From Syngnathus acus (taxonomy: Eukaryota; Chordata; Actinopteri; Syngnathiformes; Syngnathidae), in NCBI RefSeq assembly GCF_901709675.1, contig NC_051087.1, positions 8,086,884 to 8,150,883 on the forward strand: a stretch of 64,000 nt of DNA, written 5' to 3'. Made by a program: the position numbers and the translations under genes. Positions 25,110 through 37,775 of this stretch are shown here, piece after piece. Each line of letters begins with the position of its first letter. Within the stretch, counting starts at the first letter, position 1. The notes beneath the pieces are model-generated. The model had not been told where the DNA came from, ran no database searches, and saw only the letters and a program-made list of their open reading frames with translations.

Positions 25110-26343
25110 ATGCAAAGGCTCGTGTGCACTCGTTTTGTCATAATCCTGCTGTGGCACAGTGCAAGAGCCCAAATGTCCATCAGCGTATTGAAAAAGGCTG
25201 CAGGTAAAAATTACCTTTTTTTTTTTCTTTAAGTAAAAAAAATGATTCAAACCACAATTTGATGTGGTTACACGGCCCAAAACCTTTATCAAATTGCCTG
25301 CATTTATTTGCGGACAAAGATAAAATATGATGTGAACCTTAACATGTTTGGATGCATATGTCTAATATATTTGTTCTTGTGTTGTTATTTGAAATATTGT
25401 TGATTTAAAATTTGATGTACTTTTATGTTTGCAGAGGCACTGGAGGATGAGCTTACGTACAATGAGTAGGACTTCGAGTGTGCCTTCAACAGCTGCTGCT
25501 GTGCCAGCCTCGAACTCCGTGAGCTCGAAGATGATCTGCTAAGGGTGCTGAACCTGACTATGACCCTGTCTCAAATGGGGGACAGTATTCTCAAAATTGT
25601 TGGTATGTATAAACATAGCCAAAGGAACTCAAAGCTCCCAAAACTAAAATATTTAAAACAAAATGAAAAAAAAAAAGAAAAATCTAAAACTATTGCATGG
25701 CACTCCAGCATCCATAACCCGGGTTATTTTGATATTTTCAGAGGTGGGAGTGGGCAGGAGTAGAGAAGTCCACACAAATGAAGGTGATGATTGATCACAG
25801 TTCAAGTGACACTAATCTTTTTTTACATTGAGTGTTTTAGACTGCCACCACAGATGTTGAGTCTCTGGTATGGAGTGCCAACAACTGCGACAGCTGATCC
25901 TGACTCCAAACGCAGCAGCTGCAGCTTCGTGCCAGCCCAAACTGCGCGTCCATGTTTAGAAAGCAAAAGAAGCACACAAAGCTCAAAAAATACAAACAAG
26001 AAAAGGTCAACAACAAGCTGGAGCTACTGCAACATGCGCCGATTATGTCGAAGATTATTTGTTAGTTATTCATTATCAACAAGCCAAAGTTTCCTGTGAC
26101 TTTTTTTTTTAAACACTTCGCTTTCTCAAGCTGTCCAAGTGAATGAGCGAGCCACGGAAGGCGACGTTATCTCATCCTGTCTTTTTTCCTGTTGGACTGT
26201 TTTTGTCTCAGGAGGGATGAGTGTTGCATTCACTGCCTATTTGAGCCTCCAAACAAGTTGCCTCAGGCCTTTCACCAAGAACAGCCCAATCCCTTATGAT
26301 GACATCATCCTAAAGCATGGAAATGGATTCAACCCAGCTCTCG
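25110..26343 (+). pseudogene. C1q-domain secreted protein, interrupted by an in-frame stop and lacking its last exon
   Basis: Four exons with clean GT-AG junctions, all in phase 1: 25110-25203, 25435-25602, 25742-25783, 26212-26343. Exon 1 encodes a signal peptide (MQRLVCTRFVIILLWHSARA). Exon 2 has a Cys-rich, leucine-rich segment (FECAFNSCCCASLELREL). Exon 4 begins the C1q fold: VAFTAYLSLQ, PFTKNSPIPYDDIIL, HGNGFNPALG. These match the first strands of C1q domains, which form trimers in complement C1q, cerebellin and C1qTNF proteins. Exon 2 contains TAG at 25467-25469, giving only about 40 residues. The rest of the domain (the GxYxF and NG strands) should follow GNGFNPALG after the donor at 26344, but no matching exon was seen downstream. 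The first codon could lie slightly upstream. This is a probable pseudogene or truncated locus, unless the stop is a sequencing error and the last exon is missed. Confidence 0.7.
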
Positions 26344-29324
26344 GTAAGAGTAGCACCGTATCAAGATCCATGCATAACATCATTAGATTATCAAATCATT
26401 TTTTATGCGTATATCCCACAAACCATTTAAATCAAAACTCTCTGAGGCCTGAACACATTTTGAGGCTCTCTCTTTACCCAGCTCTAGCTTAACTACAAGC
26501 TCAGCTACGTGTGGACAAAGGGATGAAATATAATATAATCACATAATAGCAAGAATATTTGCATATAAACAAACATCATGGCTGTATGTAGTTTTCAATC
26601 AATCCATCTATTGCATTTCAATATTATTCTGTCAATACCGCATGTTACTATCAAAACGTTTCCTTCTTCAAAAGTACATTGTAGGGTTTTTTTTCTCCAT
26701 AATATTTAGAACTTGAGTCCACCATGCTTTCGGTGAAATCTCATCGACATTGCGACCTGGTGTATTTAGTGCAGTTTCAAAAGTAAACACATAAAAGTCA
26801 AGAATTGTTGCTGCAGTACATTTGAGAATGCCCTTGGCTGAATTCATTTTGGAGTGCTGTTAAGTGACTTTGTGGCCTTTCTACGTGTAGTTTGTTTTGC
26901 TTGTCTTGCTTGACTGCGTAGGTTTGTGTAAAGTTGACTTCAAGTCAGTGCTCTCGCCTAAGATACAGACACAAGATTTGTATTTGGCCCTGGAGCCTAC
27001 ACAGTTGCCGCCCAAAGCTCCTTAGGGATGATTACGTACAAGCACACATTTCTCTGCACATTGCATGACAGACGTGTTACAGTACCATTGCCTCACAATA
27101 AGAACAAATTAAGAACCAGCCAGTTAAATTAAACCATGTTAGTTTTGTGTAAACATGAATTTTTTTTCTTTGCCTGGCTGTGTGAATTGACTGATCTAGT
27201 ACTTATTTTAAAACCTTATGCTTCCTGTGCAACTTCTCTCCAAAAGATGGCAGCATTATGAAACAATTTGGTTCAAAACGAGTTCCTGCCTCTCCTTGGA
27301 CTTCAGCATTTATGAACACGGGCATAGTTATGATGATTACCCTAAAATAATCAAGAAGTGGGAGAGAGGGATAAGGCTGTGGGAGGAATGTGAGGGGGCA
27401 AAATGGTGAGTAGATATCGCAAAAAAAGACAAATGAGCCACTGAGTGAGACAAGAGAATTGGCTGAGGGTCTAGTGCAGTATAGATTTTAGTGTGGGTTC
27501 ACAAAAACAACAGCGACATTGAAGTAGGCATCAAATCTGCAGGTCCGGTAGAAGGCCAACATAGACGAGGAAGGTTGGTGGAGAATGAAAATGTTTGGCT
27601 CGGATGAGCGACCCTCGGAGAAGGTAGAGAGATTGGAAAGGAAATAGGCTGAGGAGAGAAGTGCTACAGAAGAGATAGACAGTGAGAGTGTTACCTTCAG
27701 AACAAAAGCAAATGTGGGAAAACAAATGAAGGTGTAGTGCAGTGTAATCACAGGAACATAATAGAGAAAAGATGCAATGGAGGAAAGGGTAATCAGAGGA
27801 GAAAAGAAGATGTGTGGAGAATTGGAACTGTGCACAGGTCGGAGGAAGCTAATAGCAAAGGAATTGGTAAGCGGGTACAAGGAAGAATTCGGCAAAACGA
27901 GAAATGGAAACAAGAATGGAAAGAGCAAAAAAGTGAGAAAGAAGGGCAATTCTTAAGCTTCATTCTGTAAAGTCAGGTATATGATGCCTATCACACAAGG
28001 GGCCTTTTATTTTTTATTTTTTTTACACCAAAGTGATTCGAATACCAGCAGGTACATCTTCATAACCTGACCAAGGCGCCAAAGGAGCAATTACTGCAAG
28101 AATTACCATAGATACACAAGTTGCTCAAATCACCCCGACAGTAAACTCGATACGCATCACAGACTTTAGTGGTTCTCCGGAGAGGAGTTTGCAAGGTTGC
28201 CGCGTGCTGAGGGGCAGAGGCTGCTGTGTTTATCTTAAAATGAGGACTAAGAAATACAACAAGGATCCTATCAATGTGGGAAATCCCAATCACCAAGCCC
28301 CCTCTGTACCGATGAGAATTCATCGAGCATAAATCCCATTCCTATCGTGACACAATATCAGACCATGTTTCTGATACATCCATTGGCATTTCTCTTTTGA
28401 TGTTTTTGCTTGAAGAGGGAAAAAACACACTGGAGTGGAAAATAAATGATGGAAATTTGATATTTTGTTGATGTTTTTTATGACTATACTTGTGCTAGAC
28501 TGAAAACACAGTAATGTGCATGCTGTGCAATTGGCAATCTCACCTTGTAAAGAAAAAACATTTGGCTGTGCACCAACTTTTTTTTCCCTCACTTGGAGCT
28601 CCTCCTCTAATTGCTTTGGCTGGAGAAGTGGTATAAGGACAAACACACACACACACGAAAAAAAAACAACGTTGTGATCAGCCATTGCTTTAACTGGTTG
28701 TGGCCGTGGTTTGGTTTACACTATGTTGCCTTCAGGATAAAACAGGATGATTGTGAGTGAACGCAGGGGGATTTCTAAACATTTTCATGGGAAACCTTGT
28801 TGTCTGTCGTAAAACACGATGCATGCAACAGCACTTGTTGGGGCTTAACACAAGTTGGAGGCCATTCCCTCTGCGTGCTTTGGTCCACGAGATGGATTAG
28901 TGAATTAGAAAATTATTATTTACTGAGCGCCACTATGTGAGCTTATGCTGATGCGGACTCTGGAGCCGGGCTTGGCAAGGGAGTTTTATGGCATCTATGT
29001 TTCATCTCGCCCTGACAGAATGTATATGCATGAGTGAGCCAATCAGAACGTGAACCCTCTTGCACCTTTGAACCTCCAGGATTCAGCAGCCACATCCCCA
29101 CAAGGCACTTCACACATATTGTGATAGGCCGTGAAAAAAAAAAAGAATAAGAATGAAGGTGGTGGTCAAAATCCCAGGCAACATTAGGTTTCAGGCAAAC
29201 GGGGTTGCCGTAGTCACCAGGAACATCGTGTAAGTGTAGCCTAATTGGCTGAGTCACCAGAATTGGTAGAGGCACAGTGGCCCTACTCGTCCAACACGTC
29301 CCTAATGACTGAGCCAAGACTCCC

Positions 29325-29515
29325 TGCAGAGGAAGCTCATTTTAGCAGCTTCTATCCAGGATCTTGTCCTTTTGGTCAGTACCCTTAATTGTCACCATAG
29401 CTAAGGGTGGGAATGTAGATTGGCCATTAATTGGCCATTGGATGACGGTGCTGCCGTATTACGGCGGACACTGCATCGAAGTGACTGTCCACCTCTTGAT
29501 TCATCCATGATGGAG
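29325..29515 (-). mobile_element. LINE reverse-transcriptase remnant
   Basis: On the minus strand the text can be read, with frame breaks, as an IYIPTLSYG-like piece followed by remnants of the TERTRSRIQAA-like region. That is the C-terminal part of a reverse transcriptase from a non-LTR retrotransposon common in fish. It aligns with part of the better preserved copy at 45715-46420. It is non-functional. Confidence 0.55.
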
Positions 29516-31619
29516 AGAGAAGAAAAAACTGCATCATCTGACTTCATCCCCAACCATGGCCTCTGTTGCTGAGGTGCTCTAAAAAAGTTTTTTTTTAATA
29601 AATGTTCAATTAAATTTTATTCAGATGTTAGCAGTGATGTTAGCATCTGAATAAAGGATGAATGAATCTTCATACAAACGACATGTGCCACTTGCCTCTT
29701 CCCTCTTTCTTTCCCTTATCGTTTATGTGCTTCAAGTGATGTGTGACAGCAACCTCTCGTGACTTAGCAGCATACATGTGTCTCACCGGCCCCACACTGT
29801 TGACTTGTACATTATTGCCAGCTGGGATGCTTACTCGGTGCTGCAAATGAGAAGCGGCAGCGTTAACCACTGGTCCACCACTTTGATGATTTGATTTCCA
29901 TGTCACACTTCATTGCGCAGAACCGAACCGCAACCAGCTTGTTGTGGAACATCAAATGTTAAACCAGGAATAATTTTCAGTTGGATGCTGTCACAAGTCA
30001 TTTAAATGGCTCAATATCTACTCTGTCAGTCTAAATGTGACACCTCCTATAATTACATGCGCTTGGGAAAAAATGGTGTGATTTCCCATGTATTGTGAAC
30101 CTCTAATTTACTCAGATATGGTGCCGTTTTTTTTTCTTTACTTGATTTTCACTTTGAGTCGTTTGGCTTTTTCTTGAATTGGCCAGCATGATGCACTTCC
30201 TTTATGTAGCAATTTGTTCGCTATACTTTGCAAAAAGCAAAAGGTCATCTTCTGTGTGCAATCCTCTACCTCTGCGAAAATGCAGATGACACATCTTTAT
30301 CAATTTATGTTGTGACCTAGCCCTTTGTCATCCTACACAATCCTTTAGTTACCAACCAGTCGTCCATCTACACACAATATGTGGATGGGTAGCCGACCAT
30401 TTGCATAGCTATTCATCCACCCATCTGCCCACCTTTTTATCCATTTGGCTCTACACCTATTTATCAACCTACCCACACACCATCAATCATTTTTCCACTT
30501 GGAGATGACAACCATTGTGGACAATGCCGGCATGTGAAGTTAAATATGTCTCTCGATGGTGGGTTGATCGTGTATGACACACATAACACACATACATTAC
30601 GGAAGTTATTTGTTATCTCACCCTAACAGTAACAACTTGAATTGGATGTAATGTGCCATAATGACCAAATCCAGAAGGAAAGATGATATAGAGCATTCTA
30701 TGTGCAAGTGTGTGGGATTGCCTTTGAGGCCCCTTTCAGATGGTGTGATTACATGGGGGGGAGTCGAAGCAATCACCTCCTCCCCTTTGTTAAATGTGTT
30801 AAAGGGATGGCAAATAGCTGTGTGCATGTGCGTGTGCATGTTTGTCTTCAGCCACACGATTATTGTACTTTGTGGACTGTGAAATGGCAGGTTAATAGGA
30901 GCTGCTTTGCCCACCTCATCTATTCACCTCAAGACAAATACATAATACATGTACCGGCTCTCAGTTGAGTGCACAACAGAAAACAAAAGCCTGCTGCCCA
31001 TGTGTGATAATATACCGTCCAGTACTTTATAAGTAATTTGGTCAGTGTCCTGTAAATATGGTAGAGGTAGCACATAATCATTCTGGGATGCTAGTCTACC
31101 TCGAAGGCTTGCCGGATGAACTAATGGAAAATGGAATACTCTGACCCAGAATTAAACTGACACCATCATAAAACCTTAACATTATTTTCCAGTCATATAC
31201 ATAAGTGGTACAAAGAAGTGTTTCATTTTATAATTGATGACGACTTATTTTGGATTTTATCTTGTTTAACATCCAAGACAGAGACAACGGTTATCAACAC
31301 ATTTATTCTCTTGACCATCACGAGTACTTTTCTTTGGTGGCATCGCAAAAATAAATACAACCCCACGCCTCAAAAAACGTCATAGCTCATTCACAGTTTT
31401 GTATATGACATTTCAACGCCACTTTTGCTGCATATCAAAATGAGTCGGAACTTGCACGGGTAGATTTCGAGATAAAACACTCAACTCAAAAGCGTTAAGG
31501 CCAGAAGTAGACTGTGTATACATTCTTTAATAGTTAATTATTTGGTAAGCCATGGACTCACGTTCATCCAGTGTTGGAGGCAGATATGAGTAACTGGTGG
31601 CGTTCTACTCTTGCAGCAT

Positions 31620-31718
31620 GTACCCAAGTCGGTCGGGGATTGAACCCCCTGGCCATCAACATTTCATTGGTTTGACAGCGCAGAACGCTGACCAGTGAGC
31701 TAAAATCCTGGACCGCCG
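31620..31718 (-). mobile_element. tRNA-derived SINE head
   Basis: The minus strand contains TAGCTCACTGGTCAGCG, resembling an A box, and later GGGGTTCAATCCCC, a B box. Spacing and diverged body fit a tRNA-derived SINE rather than a working tRNA gene. Confidence 0.6.
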
Positions 31719-33161
31719 ATTGAGCTCAGCATTCTATAGCATTTGAAGAGCGTTTTTCTTCTTTTCCCCAACATCAGGGTGACACTTGTCCCCTAAAAAA
31801 TCCAATAACAACTAAAAGCAATCATGGCATGCATTACTTTCTGAAGCTATGGTGCTTTCACAAACGAAACAAAGGGCAGTGTTTTCTTGCATTTGTTGAA
31901 TTATTGTCAACTTGGCAGTCACTGTTGCAAGTGATGATTTGTTTGTGACTTGGCTCATCTCTCCACCCTAATCGTGATCATGTATAACCCGCCCCCATTT
32001 GATTGACAATGAGATATCAACATACTCATATGGAAATGTAATTATGTTCCCTACTTGTTCTCAGCTTGACTGTGATCACATGGTCAGTGGCCCGTCTTGC
32101 CTCTCTCACACTTACTCATTCGTGCAAGCACAACGCACGGCCATCCCGTCGTTTTGGTACGTGCGCTACTGTATTTGCATCAGTGTGTGGGCTGACAGCA
32201 GCTGTGTGAAACGTGGTAATGGTAATGAAGGCTGGAAGACAAGGAAAGAGGTGGAGAGGGGGTCAAGTAGACCACAGTGCAGCAAACACACACATGCACG
32301 CACACAGGTACGTGCCTTTATTGCCGCTCCCTGCTGACTTAGAGGACAATGTAAATTCCGTCATGGATGAATAATAACACCGCACATGCACACATCTTCC
32401 TACACAAGCACATTTTTGCGTCTATTTTCTTCCTAATTTCTGACACCGGAGCAGACCTCAGGCACATAATAAGCAGTGAGTAAAAATAGCAACACTGGAT
32501 TTGCACAAATCCCAGATGCTTGGCTTCCAGAAGATGCTAATTTTGTTATGGGGCCACACAGTAATGCATGAAGTGTTTTCCTGAAAAGTGGAAAAACATA
32601 GGATGTGACTTCTTTTTAAAAAATAATCTGAGTAATTACAATCTAAACCTAAGCAAGACTTACACTCAGCCTACTGTACAGTCAGTGTAAAGCCACATTT
32701 TCTATTTGTGACAATATGTTGTGACTAATTTCAAAATGTGCAAATGAAACTCTGAAAGTAGAGGAGCAATATTTTCCATTACTAGTCTATTTCAACAACC
32801 TGACCTGTAGAAGTCATTTCTCACTTTATGGGGTCTTAACCTGCCAGTGCTCATCATATTATAATAATGTTCTCTGAAACAGCTCACGCTGCGTGGGTGA
32901 GAAGAGCTAGAGGGAAGAGAGAGAGAGAAAAAAAATGACTTGTCGAAAAACTATATAAGGACTTTAAGTTACACGTACGATTTGACACAGCCAGATTTTT
33001 TGTCGGTTACAAATCAGTGCGGTTTGATATGCTGGACTAGTTTGGAGAGTTTCTTTCCTCCTCACGATAGAAATGATTCTCTCCTGACTATGGTTTTAAA
33101 AACTATGTAACAGCTAACTACGTTTAGTTGTTGCATGTAAGGAACGAGCAAAACAGTGTGT

Positions 33162-33183
33162 GTGTGTGTGTGTGTGTGTGTTT
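33162..33183. repeat. (GT)n microsatellite
   Basis: A short GT dinucleotide run. Similar shorter runs occur near 12114, 35565 (GT), 34569 (CA) and 38828 (GT). Confidence 0.9.
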
Positions 33184-36100
33184 GTGTGGTCTGTCTGCTG
33201 TCTGACATGTCTGATATGACAGACAGTTACCACAGGCTGTTTGATTGACAGCGGATGAAGAGACGTTCTTAAAGAGTTACACTATCGGCTTGTAACATAT
33301 TTTGAAACATTTACTTATATTAGGGTTGGGCAATGATTTAATATCAGTATATATTGGGATAACAACTCGTCAATATCAAATGGTGCTCACTATAAAATTG
33401 ATTAAAAAGAAATGAAGAATGTGTACAACTGCTACAGGTGTACACCACTAATACGATGCTTCCTTTTTGTAGATACTCAAGCAAAAGAAAATGATTAAGG
33501 AAATGATTGCACACATGCTGCTGGTTAATCAATATGCAAGACAGCAGCATCAATTTCATGATCATTTGCTGGTGGAAATGTCAAAATTAATTGTGAATAA
33601 CCATAAATGTGTTTCGCGTCGTGCATCCGCAGAAAATTACCCACTTATCATAATTTGTTTTAAGAGAATAACAATACAGTCATGGCCTTTCAGAAAATAG
33701 CTCTTCAAATATGAATACAAAAGTTACACTGATGCTTCCCTTACATATCATTGTGCGCAACCTCTACAAACACACTCCTCCCTCAGATATTTTGCAAATG
33801 TTGACAGGTTTGGCTTTGCTGCCGTTGAGTGCTGAGATTTGGCAGGCAAGGAAAGGGAAGGGAACATTTTCTGCGTGTCACTGAATCCTGAAGGGAGCTG
33901 ATGTTCAGCCAAATGTGCTGAATGCAATCCATGACAAGAGCAAGGATAGCAAGGATGCTCCAGGCCACAGTATTCAAACCACCCATCATGTGGGACATGA
34001 CACGTCGTGGACACCGTGTGCCAACAAGAGGCTTCAATGTCATCAAAACAGACAAAGCATGCTGAAATGTGTCACCAGTGCCAAGCATCGTCATTAAGAG
34101 GGCAACCACTGACTTTTTAATGTGTTTAATGTGGCAATTTGAATATAGATTGTCATGAATACTGAAGTCCAAGTGCTGTAGGGTGTTGAGACACATTTTG
34201 ATACATTGTAGCAGTACATTCTTTGAAAACACGAATTCAAGTGGTCCTTGAGGTTGAAAAAGCGTTTGTTAAAAATTCAGTTTCAATGCGTCCTGACTGA
34301 ACTTCTGTATGGACAAGTTTACTGGCAAAAGTTAGCCCGGAGGCCTGATGTCATCCAGTCGGCGATTGCAGGTCACAAAAATACCCTTTACGCATCCAAG
34401 AGCGTCCACAGACACAATAACACACGGCATAAACAAAGTCATGTAGAGGCTCACTCCCTCGCTAATAGTCTGTGATATGGCTGTGCCACTCAGTGTTGAA
34501 AGCCGCAGAAGCATGAGTGATGATTATGGGGATGCAGAGCATCAATTGCGAGGCAACGCTCGCACAAACACACACACACACGTGCACACACGGTTTACGC
34601 AATCACCGCCTGCAAATGTCCTTACACCAACGGTTCTCGTCACCATTTCATGCCTACTATGATAAACATTTAAATACCTGCACTCACGATATGGATCCTT
34701 GTAAAGTACGTGAAAGACCGATGGGTTTTATTTAAGCGGCACCTTTCAATGCTAATACATGCTAATGGCTGTATCGTACATATTCTCAAAATACCTCGGC
34801 TTTACATTATTCATAAAAGAGGCTCACAATATATCTGGCACAAAAAAAGAAAGCAGTTGAACAATTCAAGGATAAGATGAGCCATTCAGATTCAGATAAA
34901 AACCCTGTATAAACATTTGATCCTAGGAAACAACACAAAGGAGAAGTTAAAGTTCATTCTTGTCCTTGGAAAGAAAACTAAATTGATAACAACAGAGCCT
35001 TAACACACTGATCATAGAGATGGAGTCAATTAAAAAAACGACACAAGAGGATACTTTGCCTCACTAAAAAGACACTTCACTTAACTCTCTAAGGAATGGT
35101 TTCCCCACAGCATTTCCCTAAGCAGCTATTTATCATCTCAGCTCTTGTGCAAAGGTACAAACTGATATAATCATGAAGTATTAGGGCATAATTCTATTTT
35201 GGTGTGTGCGTGTACACCATCATTAAGTATTTTGATCAGTGCTTGAAGAATCATGATAAAAAATAGATAGTTGTTTGGAAGAGAAAGATATTACACTGCA
35301 GCATGACTGAATAAAAAACATGACACGGGCAAAACACAATAAAAGATTGAAGAAGTTACAAATGCTGTGGTGCCTTTTGTTTCATTCAAATATGAAAGCA
35401 AAGCAGTATTTGTGAGTTTGTGCATGGACATGAATTGTGATGCGATAACTGTTTATTATCTGCTTCAGGTATGTATGTATGAGAAGGAGTGGGATATTAC
35501 AATATTTATCCATTTGACAGTCACACACATTGCTGTACATATGAATGAAACTGTACAGCCTGTGTGTGTGCGCAAGTGTGTGTGTGTGTAATCTAGCTGC
35601 GCTGTCTTGCACATTAAAATGGATGCACACTGAGACACACGACACCTACGGTGCAGCTCATCTGCTCTGATGAATGTTTTTCCCAGCTGCATTTGTTTCC
35701 TCTCATAATCGCGTTCTCTCGCTCCCCCGCTAGTCGACTTTGCATTATTCCTTATGCACAATCCACACACTCATGCACGTACACCAATATGGATTACTGC
35801 TGTCTGTCATCTCATGATGCGCTGTTAAAGGCAAAAAAAAAAAAAAACATTCACCCCCTGCATAATTTGTGCTTCTTTTTGCTTTATAGTTGTGTTTAAG
35901 GCTTGAATATCCTGCTAATGATAAGACCAGGATTACGAGTGCTCGCTCAAAACCCACCAAATAATACTAAATGTTTATTACCTTACTTATAAAACATTAT
36001 TGCATCCTTTCTATTGCAAACTGACAACTTTAAAATAATTTTATAACCAGAGGCAACAATGACAACAAAGCTATGCATCTAAATTTTGTGTAGATGGTTT

Positions 36101-36309
36101 TCAAAATTGGTTTTATTTAATCAGCTGAAGAAAATACTGCGGATTACAAAATAATAAATAGGACCCGCATGCTTTTATGATTGTATAAAGACAAGCGTGG
36201 AATTGGTTTAATAAATAGGTAGTAAGTATCATTTGTGCAGGGTTTGAAGAGAAACATGTAAATTGTGCAACTCAGGATTGCAAAAGTGATGGAAATAGTG
36301 AAGACACAA

Positions 36310-36398
36310 AATCAGTATTTTGCTAAAGGACACTTTTTTCCACATTGGTTGGGAATCGAACCCCCAACCTCCACTCTACCACTGAGCCGTGCCACCTC
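36310..36398 (-). mobile_element. tRNA-derived SINE
   Basis: The minus strand reads GGCTCAGTGGTAGAGTGG (A box region), then GGGGGTTCGATTCCC (B box), then AAGTGTCCTTTAGCAAAATA, which resembles the usual fish SINE body. The tail is not delimited. Confidence 0.75.
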
Positions 36399-37116
36399 AT
36401 GTCGCACATCGGTACATCTTGTATTACATAAGCTTTCGAAACGATAAATGTTTGAAGGGGTACACTTCCATGTGGTGGGTGTGAGGATTCATGTGAAAGT
36501 GTGATAATACAGAAAATACAAAATTGTGATCGCTGGTGAGTCACCTATTCTTAACTACTAAATAAATAATTCTCAAATCTTAGATTATAACTCAATGTCC
36601 TTCATACCCTACAATTTAATAGTCCTGCAACTCCAGTGAGACTTGTTTGATCATTAAGTCTGGCTGAGCTGTAAATGAAATGTGCCACTTCCATCAACAA
36701 ATGATTAGACAGTTGTGTTTGGCACACTGCACAAAGGCCTCCAAAATGCGGAACGTGATTCAGCGGGGAGCTCGGCAGAAAACCCACGGGGGTCTGATGA
36801 CAAAAACACAGAAGACACTAGAGAGGAACAAGTGAAGAGAGATGATGCTTCACAAGGCAAGCGGTGCGATCAAGTGTGATTAATAAGAATGTAGGAGAAG
36901 ATGGCAGTGACATCATGATAATCAGTCGCCGCAGCGTGAGACCGCAAACAGCAACACCCGCAAAGCCACAACGGTGGTATAATGAGGGATCAGGTTGTGT
37001 CGCATTACAAAGAGAGCATTAGCCACTTGTTATCAACATAATTAGTGCTGCTCACCTGATACTCTTCACTTGGTCTGACGCTTGTGTTTTCTAAAAGAGG
37101 TTCTACACTTTATTGG

Positions 37117-37290
37117 TACCGTAATTTTCGGACTATAAGTCGCGGTTTTTTTTCATAGTTTGGGTGGGGGGGCGACTTATACTCAGGAGCGATTTATATA
37201 CATATATATGGGGTTTTTTCACTTTTTTGGGCATTTTATGGCTGGTGCGACTTATACTCCGGTGCGACTTATAGTCCGAAAATTACGGTA
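37117..37290. mobile_element. MITE with long terminal inverted repeats and TA flanks
   Basis: The left end TACCGTAATTTTCGGACTAT is mirrored at the right end (ATAGTCCGAAAATTACGGTA). The inverted arms extend about 27 bp through ATAAGTCGC. If the element proper is CCGTAATT...AATTACGG, each side is flanked by TA, as for Tc1/mariner-type insertions. GCGACTTATA motifs recur inside. It has no coding capacity. Confidence 0.92.
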
Positions 37291-37620
37291 ATACCGCTTG
37301 GCGTATGCTACAAGAAAACGTATCAATGACATTTAGGTATTCTAGTTTGTGCAGATGCACACGCGCGAACCTCCCGTTGTGTGTACACGGGGGCCTTCGC
37401 TGCAATATGAATCAAACCAGGATTTTCATTTCCGTTGTGTACAAAGGGATTGTTTTTGCAAGTATGAGCTTGTGTCAAAGCTGACTTTTGAATACTTCAT
37501 AAGGCCGTCATATTCTTAGCAACTGCTACAATGCAGTAAAGTCCAACAAAGCTAGGTAAATAAACTGATTTAGCCAAGGATCAAAATGTGAAAAGTGAAA
37601 TAAAGTTATTGATCTATGCT

Positions 37621-37775
37621 TTTTAGCTTGTGCAGGGGCACAGTAGGGGCTGAACTGGAATCCATCCCAGCTGACTAAGAACTGAAACAGAGATCGAGTA
37701 CCAGTCAATCACAGGGTGACTGAACCATACGTTGAGGGAGAATTGATCCTTCGCCAGCTGCATTAAAAACAGCTC
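37621..37775. repeat. Interspersed repeat, same family as 46722-46870
   Basis: Contains GGGGCTGAACTGGAATCCAT, CAGTCAATCACAGGGTGACT and CGCCAGCTGCATTAAAAACA. The copy at 46722-46870 shares these blocks in order. This is a dispersed fish repeat of unassigned class. Confidence 0.6.

Larger units (their letters stand above)
26344..37116. other. Gene-poor region with scattered repeats
   Basis: No protein family was recognised in either strand. Contents: purine-rich sequence at 27350-27960, a LINE remnant near 29325-29515, degenerate CCAT-type sequence near 30390-30490, tRNA-derived SINEs near 31620 and 36310, and short GT or CA runs near 33160, 34570 and 35565. The longest open frame (minus, 33783-34232) has no recognised homology. 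Confidence 0.5.

Noticed and set aside
29790-29885. Possible third tRNA-derived SINE on the minus strand (GTGGACCAGTGGTTAACGC).
   Set aside because: The A-box-like part is suggestive, but the B box is too degenerate to support a call.
33321-33420. GGGTTGGGCAATGA sequence resembling a common fish repeat.
   Set aside because: Too short and diverged to delimit.
33783-34232. A 149-codon minus-strand open frame with hydrophobic stretches.
   Set aside because: No recognised family, no supporting splice or promoter context; length is possible by chance in this much sequence.
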